46,831 bases of DNA from CAYIHX01 sp964363305 (GTDB lineage Bacteria > Bdellovibrionota > UBA1018). The stretch spans positions 1-46,831 of the forward strand of contig CAYIHX010000031.1 of assembly GCA_964363305.1 (NCBI GenBank), given 5' to 3'. Each line of letters starts with the position of its first letter. Positions within the stretch are counted from its first letter, which is position 1. The notes under the pieces were generated by a model. It saw only the letters and a list, made by a program, of their open reading frames with translations. It was not told where the DNA came from and did no database searches. Made by a program: the position numbers and the translations under genes. Below, one piece after another: positions 41,645-46,831 of this stretch.

Positions 41645-42654
41645 TTCCCGTGACCGAACGCCGTCACCTTCCGTTGCGCAATCCGCATCGTCGCGTGCAC
41701 GAGATGCTCGGCGAGGCGCACGTCGCCGGCGGCCTCGCTCGTGATGCGCTCCGCGAGGGCCATCATCTGATTTTGCTCATCAAGCAGGTTGTTGCCGATA
41801 CAGATCAGATCCAGGCCCGCGCGCAGCCCCGCTAGCGCGCCCTCCTGCGTGGACAACTTCTTCTGCATACCCTGCATTTGTACGTCATCCGAGATCAGCA
41901 CGACATCCCGCGCGAAGTCGCGCAACCGGCGAATCCCCTCCGCCGACATCGAAACCGGCACGCCGGGATCCCACTCCGTCATGATGCCGTGACTGACGAG
42001 CACCATCTCGCCGTAAAGCTCGCGCGACCATTTATTGAAAAGCTCGAGCTGCGCCTCGGACACCGTGCCCGAAATATCGGTCAACTCCTCGTGTGAGTTC
42101 ACGGTCGCGCCGCCCAGGCCCGGGTAATGCTTCAGGCAGAGCTGAAGACCCGCCGCTCGCGCGGCATGGTTACACAAACGCACCGCGCGCTCGACGCGAA
42201 CCGGATCATGCGAATACGACCGCTCGACCGCGCCGATGTCGGGATTCTTCGGATTCGTATTGAGATCAACCACGGGCATCAGGTCGACATCGATCCCCAG
42301 CTCCCGCTGCTGCTCGAAAGATTCCTCAAGACTCCAGGCATACTCGGGATCGGTCAACACATCAGCCGCCTGGGCCGACGGCAACTCGGCGAAGCCCAGC
42401 TTCTCCTTCAGCCGGCGCACCTTGCCCCCTTCTTGATCGATAAATACCAACGGCCGGCCGGGTAACGCATGCACCTGGGCGCACAACCGGCGCACCTGCT
42501 CCGGGCTCTCCACGTTATTTTGGTACTTTCGGGTCTGTACGTCGTAGTCAAAAAGAATGACTCCGCCCAGGCCATGAGCGGTGGCGAATTGCCTCACCCA
42601 GTCGGGTAAGTCATAACCGCGAAATCCGAGAATGAGGAACTCTCCGCTTTTCAT
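41641..42654 (-). CDS. GH3 beta-N-acetylhexosaminidase-like protein (NagZ-like)
   Basis: I choose the ATG at 42654, preceded by GAGGTG with six bases of spacing; a GTG at 42663 would add three residues. The 337-residue protein has the GH3 layout: FIDQEGGKVRRL (about 71-82), LKHYPGLGGATVNSHEE (174-190), and VVLISDDVQM with the nucleophile D256. In NagZ the Asp-Ser-His of the catalytic dyad corresponds to N186-S187-H188 here, so the dyad Asp is replaced by Asn while the His remains. NagZ removes GlcNAc from muropeptides in cell-wall recycling. The lone enzyme may be less active or have a changed role. It lies divergent from exbB, with only about 30 bp between starts. Confidence 0.9.
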   Translation of the reverse strand: MKSGEFLILGFRGYDLPDWVRQFATAHGLGGVILFDYDVQTRKYQNNVESPEQVRRLCAQVHALPGRPLVFIDQEGGKVRRLKEKLGFAELPSAQAADVLTDPEYAWSLEESFEQQRELGIDVDLMPVVDLNTNPKNPDIGAVERSYSHDPVRVERAVRLCNHAARAAGLQLCLKHYPGLGGATVNSHEELTDISGTVSEAQLELFNKWSRELYGEMVLVSHGIMTEWDPGVPVSMSAEGIRRLRDFARDVVLISDDVQMQGMQKKLSTQEGALAGLRAGLDLICIGNNLLDEQNQMMALAERITSEAAGDVRLAEHLVHATMRIAQRKVTAFGHGK

Positions 42655-42686
42655 CGTTATCACCTCAGGCTAGCCTTTTTCCCAGT

Positions 42687-43304
42687 ATGCCGAACTGGAT
42701 TCTGTTTACGCAACTGGGGAGCTACCTCGTCCTCATCATTCTGACCGGTCTCTCGATCTGGTCATTCTCCATCATGATCGACCGCTACCGGACGTTGCGC
42801 GCATTTCGACTCGCCTCCAAGATCGGGGAAGCCAAGGCGTTGATCGCGACTGGCGCGCCCGAGGCGCTCGTGCGCTGGGCGAAGGAAAACCCGGGCTCGA
42901 TCGCGGGACGGGCCCTCCAGGTGGCCCTGCGAGCCGGCAGTTCGCCGGACGCCGTCGATCGTTCCGTGAAAAGCTACCTGACTGAAGAACGGGCCGGTCT
43001 CGAAAAAGGACTCACGGTTCTTGCCACGCTGGGCTCAAACGCACCGTTCATCGGCCTCTTCGGCACGGTGCTCGGCATTATCCAGGCCTTCGGGCAGCTC
43101 TCGTCACAGCAGGCGAATACCCAGTCGGTGATCGGCGGAATCTCCGAGGCCCTCGTCGCCACGGCAATCGGCCTTTTCGTAGCGATCCCGGCGGTAGTGG
43201 CCTACAATGTTTTCGCCAAGGATGCGCGCGCCCGATTGATCGACGGTGAGATCGTTCGGGATCTTTTTGTGGCTTTTCAACTCTCTGAGAAGAAAAAAGG
43301 CTAA
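42687..43304 (+). CDS. exbB: ExbB/TolQ-type proton channel protein
   Basis: The 205-residue protein has three TM segments (about 10-30, 112-134, 152-175) and the MotA/TolQ/ExbB motifs: LGSNAPFIGLFGTVLGIIQAF before TM2 and EALVATAIGLFVAIPAVVAYNVF in TM3. With ExbD it uses the proton gradient to drive TonB. It opens an operon of five genes leading to a TonB-dependent receptor, so ExbB rather than TolQ or MotA is favoured. Its ribosome site is weak and it starts only 33 bp from the divergent NagZ start. Confidence 0.93.
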   Translation: MPNWILFTQLGSYLVLIILTGLSIWSFSIMIDRYRTLRAFRLASKIGEAKALIATGAPEALVRWAKENPGSIAGRALQVALRAGSSPDAVDRSVKSYLTEERAGLEKGLTVLATLGSNAPFIGLFGTVLGIIQAFGQLSSQQANTQSVIGGISEALVATAIGLFVAIPAVVAYNVFAKDARARLIDGEIVRDLFVAFQLSEKKKG

Positions 43305-43309
43305 ACCGG

Positions 43310-43729
43310 ATGGGAGCGGATCTCAACTCAAACGATACCGAGTCCGGCACCCCGATCTCAGGCATCAACGTCACACCGTTCGTCGATGTCGTACTCGTCC
43401 TCCTTGTCATCTTCATGATTACCGCGCCCACCCTGATGAAAGACATCATCGGTATCCAACTTCCCAAAGCGACGAGCTCGGACACGAAAACCCCCGAATC
43501 CCTCGGTGTCGCCGTCACTCGGCAAGGCCAGTTCTTGCTGAACGGTATTGCCGTCACGCCCGCCGCCCTCACGGAAGAAGTAAAAAAAGAGCTCGCCAAG
43601 AACCCTCGGCTCCAGGCGATCATCAGCGCCGACAAGGACGCTATCCACGGAGACGTCATCAAAGTCATCGACTTAGTAAAGAATGCAGGACTCAGCCGCT
43701 TTGCCTTCCAGATCCAGCGACCGGAGTAA
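43310..43729 (+). CDS. exbD: ExbD/TolR-type protein
   Basis: The 139-residue protein has a short cytoplasmic start, then one TM helix with the conserved Asp (D26 in NVTPFVDVVLVLLVIFM), the proton-path residue, and a periplasmic domain ending DLVKNAGLSRFAFQI. The gap to exbB is 5 bp and its 3' end overlaps tonB by 47 bp in another frame. ExbD regulates the ExbB pore and binds TonB. Confidence 0.93.
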   Translation: MGADLNSNDTESGTPISGINVTPFVDVVLVLLVIFMITAPTLMKDIIGIQLPKATSSDTKTPESLGVAVTRQGQFLLNGIAVTPAALTEEVKKELAKNPRLQAIISADKDAIHGDVIKVIDLVKNAGLSRFAFQIQRPE

Positions 43730-44357
43730 TCGGCTTCCCCGCTGGTTGATCTCCCTGCTCGAAGCTCCCTCCTGGGCGCTTTCAACGGCCGGGCACGCGT
43801 TGCTTGTGCTTCTCATCGGACTTTCTTTCGTCAGTCAACCAAAAGACGAGCTCGTTCCGTTTGATGTCATTGAACTGCCCCCGACCGCGGCCCAACCCAT
43901 GAACCCCGTTCGTCCCGGGCAAAGATCGAAGCCCCGAGCCGTCTTCGGCGTTTCCCGAAAATCGATCACCTCAAGCGACGGGCCTACGCTCAAAGCCGGC
44001 AATACGATCGCGAAAGAGCCGGACCGGAAAACGCTTCGCCCCGAGGATGAGGACCAACTGCCCATTCCCACCGAGGAGTATCTGGTCTCCAAGATGCCCG
44101 AGCTGATTTCGGAGGTGCGTGTCGCTTATCCGAGCGAAGCAAAGAAAAGGAATATCGAAGGAGCGGTCATCTTCGACATCTTGATCGACGCCGCGGGCGC
44201 CGTTCGCGAGGCCTTTCTGGTTGAGGGCCCCGGCTACGGCCTCGATGAAGCCGCCTCCATCGCCGTAAAAAAAATGCGCTTCCGACCCGCCGAAGTCGAA
44301 AACCAGCCCGTTGCGGTGAAAATTCGCTATGCCTACCGCTTTGTGATCGAGAGGTGA
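43683..44357 (+). CDS. tonB: TonB-family energy transducer
   Basis: The 224-residue protein has an N-terminal cytoplasmic stretch, one TM helix (about 32-52, ALSTAGHALLVLLIGLSFV) with a His and Ser on the helix face as in TonB, a Pro-rich linker (about 65-125) and the C-terminal TonB domain (about 140-224) with EAKKRNIEGAVIFDILIDAAG and DEAASIAVKKMRFRPAEV. It shuttles energy to outer-membrane receptors. The linker is shorter than that of E. coli TonB. A 47-bp overlap with exbD makes an internal start likely; later starts are possible but the TM helix demands the early part. A lipoprotein and a receptor follow. Confidence 0.9.
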   Translation: MQDSAALPSRSSDRSNRLPRWLISLLEAPSWALSTAGHALLVLLIGLSFVSQPKDELVPFDVIELPPTAAQPMNPVRPGQRSKPRAVFGVSRKSITSSDGPTLKAGNTIAKEPDRKTLRPEDEDQLPIPTEEYLVSKMPELISEVRVAYPSEAKKRNIEGAVIFDILIDAAGAVREAFLVEGPGYGLDEAASIAVKKMRFRPAEVENQPVAVKIRYAYRFVIER

Positions 44358-44360
44358 CGG

Positions 44361-45167
44361 ATGAAAGTGCGAAACCTCTCTCTTTTATTGCTCCTCACCG
44401 TCGGCTGTTCGACCAACCTCCCCAATCCCCAGCTCCTTGACCGCCTGCGAGTGCTCGCGATCGTGACTGATACGCCCGAGGTTCTGCCCGGAGCAGCCGT
44501 CAGCCTTCAGCTCCTGGTCAGTGACGTGCGAGGCGGAGGCCGTGCGCTCTCCTATACGGCAGAGGCTTGCACGGACCCGGGCCTCGCCTATGGCGTTGAA
44601 CCCTCTTGCGACCACGATGCCGCTAAACAAACCTTGGCCTCGACGGCCATCGCGCTCACGCCCCCCCAGTACACCGATCTCATTCCCGCGTTCTCCGTCG
44701 CCGTCCCCTCCGATCTTCCCGATCCATTCAATGGCGCGAACTACCTCGTGCTCGTCACCGTCACTTCCAGCGATGGCGAAGATACATCCGCCTACAGACG
44801 AATTCGCGTCAGTGGGGCGACCAAGACCCCAAAAAACCAGAACCCCTCCCTCACCGGCTTCGCCGCGGAAGACGGCATCACGCCGATCGCCACTTTGCCC
44901 ACCGTTCAAACCAAGCTTCGCGCCACCCCCTCACCCACGGCCACCGAGACCTACAGCTACCTCAAACCAGATGGCTCATTTGAAACTCGGACCGAAAACA
45001 CGACGCTACGCTGGTATGCGAGCACCGGGGGCCTCGACGCCAATATCCTCACACCGACCAGCCCCGTTGAATTCACCCCATCCTCAAATTTGAATTACGC
45101 GCCGTTTATCATCACCATCATCAGCGATGAACGCGGCGGCACATCCTTCTTGAGGCTCGATCCGTGA
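44361..45167 (+). CDS. Lipoprotein of unknown function in the TonB operon
   Basis: The 268-residue protein has a lipobox VGC (about C16) and a likely beta-sandwich body: residues 30-135 contain VLPGAAVSLQLLVSDVRGGG and NYLVLVTVTSSDG, and the C-terminal half (about 160-268) resembles another Ig-like domain. A Cys pair (about C69 and C83) could form a disulfide. No family was recognised. GAGGTGA precedes the ATG and overlaps the tonB stop. Its stop overlaps the start of the receptor by 4 bp (GTGA). By position it may be a surface or periplasmic partner of the receptor, as in SusD-like or other receptor-lipoprotein pairs, although it is not SusD. Confidence 0.85.
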   Translation: MKVRNLSLLLLLTVGCSTNLPNPQLLDRLRVLAIVTDTPEVLPGAAVSLQLLVSDVRGGGRALSYTAEACTDPGLAYGVEPSCDHDAAKQTLASTAIALTPPQYTDLIPAFSVAVPSDLPDPFNGANYLVLVTVTSSDGEDTSAYRRIRVSGATKTPKNQNPSLTGFAAEDGITPIATLPTVQTKLRATPSPTATETYSYLKPDGSFETRTENTTLRWYASTGGLDANILTPTSPVEFTPSSNLNYAPFIITIISDERGGTSFLRLDP

Positions 45168-46831
45168 AGAACCTCCTCTTCCTTTCTCTCGGGTTTTTAG
45201 CCCTGACCTCCTCTCCCGCCCAAGCGGTGATGCTGCAAGGGGTGGTTCGGGAAAAAGGAACCCGTGACCCGCTGGCGGATCAAACTATTTTCCTGCTGCC
45301 TCACAAGCTGAAGGCGAAGTCCGACGCCGAAGGCCGGTTCAAAATAGAAAACGTTCCCGAGGGCGAATTCACCTGGGTAGTCAACCGAGCGGGATACCGA
45401 AAACTCGAGCAAAGCGACCTCGCGGATCAAAGGGACGCGGACGATGACCGAATTCTGAGCGTTGAAAAAAACTCCTATCAACTCTTTGAGACCACGATTA
45501 TCGGAAAGGGCCAGAAAAAGGATGACACACAAAGGACCCTCAAAAGAAGCGAGTTTTTAACTCTTCCCGGAAGCGGGGGCGATCCCCTCAAGGCGATCCA
45601 AAATCTTCCCGGGGTGAACCGCGCCCTCCCCTTCTCCGCGCAAGTCATCATCCAAGGCTCCTCGCCCCAGGATACGCGCTACCAGATCGACGGGCACGAA
45701 GTCCCGATCATCTTTCACTTCGGCGGCCTGAGTTCCGTCGTGCTTCCCGAATCTCTCGACCGAGTCGATTACCTCAGCGCCGGATATGGCCCCACCTATG
45801 GGCGCGCGCTCGGTGGGATCGTCGGTGTCACGACGAAGGAGCCTGAAAAAAAAGGATGGCATGGTTTCGGTTTCGCGGATTTGTTCAATTCGGGTGCGAT
45901 GATTGAAGGTCCCATCGGAAAAAAAAGCTCGCTCTTAATCGGCGGGCGAAGCGCCTATATCGGGGCTGTGCTGAAGGCGGCGCTACCGAAGGATGGAACA
46001 GTCGGCTTGACCGCGGCGCCCACCTACTCCGATTTAGTATCGGTTTTCAGCACGGAGCTCACTCATCGCGATCAAGTGAAAATCACCTTCGCGGGTTCCT
46101 ATGACAACCTCAAGCTCCTCCTCGATCGACCGACGACCCGCGATTCCAATCTCCGCCTGGATAACGAGACCGCGTTCTTTCGCTTCATCCCCCAACTCAC
46201 TCACCGGCATAGCGACCGCACCACCTCCCGCTGGTCCTTCGGCATCGGCCGCGATTTTACGCGGATCGATATTTCGAGCCAGTACTTCAGGCAGCGCACC
46301 TGGGCCCTCACCGCCCGGGGAGAGGTCGAGCGCAAGATGAACCCTTACTGGACCTCATCCCTGGGTTACGACAACCGCTACTCCTGGGCGACGGTCGGGG
46401 CGCGCTTCTACTCCACCGACGGAACGCTCGAAAGAGAGCTGAACGTCGACAACGGACGCTCCCATCAAATCGGCGCATACTGGCGAAACGAACTCAGACC
46501 CTGGGAAGACGCGCCCCTGGTGTTCCTTCCTACCGCGCGCATCGACTACTATCCACTCATTGCCGACGTCGTGGCCACGCCACGACTCGCCGCCCGCTAC
46601 GCCATCGACGATTCGTGGCTCGCCCGAGCGGCCGGGGGTCTCTACTCCCAGCCCCCTTCCGAGCTCGAAAGCAGTGCGACGTTTGGAAACCCCCAACTCA
46701 AGGCACCGAAAGCCTGGCACCTGTCGATGGCCATCGAGAAAGATTTCAGAGGAGGTACCTCACGCGGAATCAGCGCCATGCTCGGATCCTTTTACCGTTC
46801 TTTCGAACAACTCATCGTTCGCTCGACCACC
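45164..46831 (+). CDS. TonB-dependent outer-membrane receptor, C-terminus cut by window edge
   Basis: A GTG at 45164 (4-bp overlap with the lipoprotein stop) opens a 556-codon frame with no stop before the window end. Residues 1-21 are a signal peptide. Residues about 24-95 form a carboxypeptidase-D-regulatory-like domain (GVVREKGTRDPLADQTIFLLP, DAEGRFKIENVPEGEF). The plug lies at about 115-225, with TLPGSGGDPLKAIQNLPGV, IQGSSPQDTRYQIDGHEVP and GGIVGVTTKEP, followed by barrel strands. The CPD-reg N-terminus is typical of receptors in Bacteroidota and myxobacteria. Ligand unknown; no siderophore, cobalamin or glycan genes are in the window. It depends on the upstream TonB-ExbB-ExbD system. Confidence 0.92.
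   Translation, partial: MKNLLFLSLGFLALTSSPAQAVMLQGVVREKGTRDPLADQTIFLLPHKLKAKSDAEGRFKIENVPEGEFTWVVNRAGYRKLEQSDLADQRDADDDRILSVEKNSYQLFETTIIGKGQKKDDTQRTLKRSEFLTLPGSGGDPLKAIQNLPGVNRALPFSAQVIIQGSSPQDTRYQIDGHEVPIIFHFGGLSSVVLPESLDRVDYLSAGYGPTYGRALGGIVGVTTKEPEKKGWHGFGFADLFNSGAMIEGPIGKKSSLLIGGRSAYIGAVLKAALPKDGTVGLTAAPTYSDLVSVFSTELTHRDQVKITFAGSYDNLKLLLDRPTTRDSNLRLDNETAFFRFIPQLTHRHSDRTTSRWSFGIGRDFTRIDISSQYFRQRTWALTARGEVERKMNPYWTSSLGYDNRYSWATVGARFYSTDGTLERELNVDNGRSHQIGAYWRNELRPWEDAPLVFLPTARIDYYPLIADVVATPRLAARYAIDDSWLARAAGGLYSQPPSELESSATFGNPQLKAPKAWHLSMAIEKDFRGGTSRGISAMLGSFYRSFEQLIVRSTT

Overview
This is a densely packed bacterial chromosome segment with genes on both strands, gaps usually under 100 bp, many start/stop overlaps of 4 bp, and C/G-rich third codon positions. 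No rRNA, tRNA, CRISPR, transposase, integrase or phage gene was seen. Several families point to a Bdellovibrionota-like (Oligoflexia/former deltaproteobacterial) organism: a TIGR02147/DUF4423 regulator, exported proteins starting with a Gly-rich GNGG-type N-terminal domain, secreted LRR proteins with a two-Cys head, an HD-GYP protein with GFP in place of GYP, and a very high density of peptidases. This placement is inference from gene content, not from a phylogenetic marker. The window has at least nine peptidase genes (M36/M4-like, two M17, ClpP, S8, M3, S1 and others by fold), which would suit a predatory or protein-degrading lifestyle.

Layout. 1-6.2 kb: a truncated secreted zinc protease and a CBS-pair protein, then on the minus strand a BaiN-type flavoprotein followed by a striking 784-residue three-enzyme fusion (cysteine desulfurase, ETHE1-like persulfide dioxygenase, rhodanese). 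6.23-6.57 kb holds no gene but a 242-bp nested palindrome. 6.5-13 kb (plus): GreA/B-like factor, DEAD-box helicase, ABC-F ATPase, a secreted unknown, and a beta-CASP nuclease whose 3' end overlaps a convergent receiver gene. 12.9-16.3 kb (minus): a tight operon of M17 aminopeptidase, GDT1-type exporter, stand-alone E2 acyltransferase domain, CrcB fluoride channel and receiver. 16.4-24.4 kb: ClpP, CorA, a REC/HD-GYP-like protein, a subtilisin lipoprotein, a deoxyhypusine-synthase-like enzyme and an M3 oligopeptidase, the last two separated by strong inverted repeats.

24.4-30.7 kb: DUF454 protein, a secreted unknown, then a four-gene chain joined by three 4-bp overlaps: TIGR02147 regulator, RCC1-repeat exported protein, outer-membrane beta-barrel candidate, Cys-rich lipoprotein. 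30.7-33.1 kb: a second four-gene overlap chain: Fur-family regulator, methyltransferase, metallo-hydrolase, two-TM K+ channel. 33.1-39.5 kb: S1-like protease, second M17 aminopeptidase, CehA/PHP-like hydrolase, membrane-anchored peroxiredoxin, and two small genes that share an upstream 15-bp motif. 39.5-41.6 kb is a locally AT-richer island with two tandem secreted LRR proteins. 41.6-46.8 kb: a NagZ-like GH3 enzyme, and a divergent exbB-exbD-tonB-lipoprotein-TonB-dependent receptor operon that runs off the window end.

The best candidates for something not yet well described are the desulfurase/dioxygenase/rhodanese fusion, the TIGR02147-RCC1-barrel-lipoprotein operon, the large nested palindrome, and the LRR island with its odd flanks. 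All functional statements rest on motif recognition by eye; no database search was possible.
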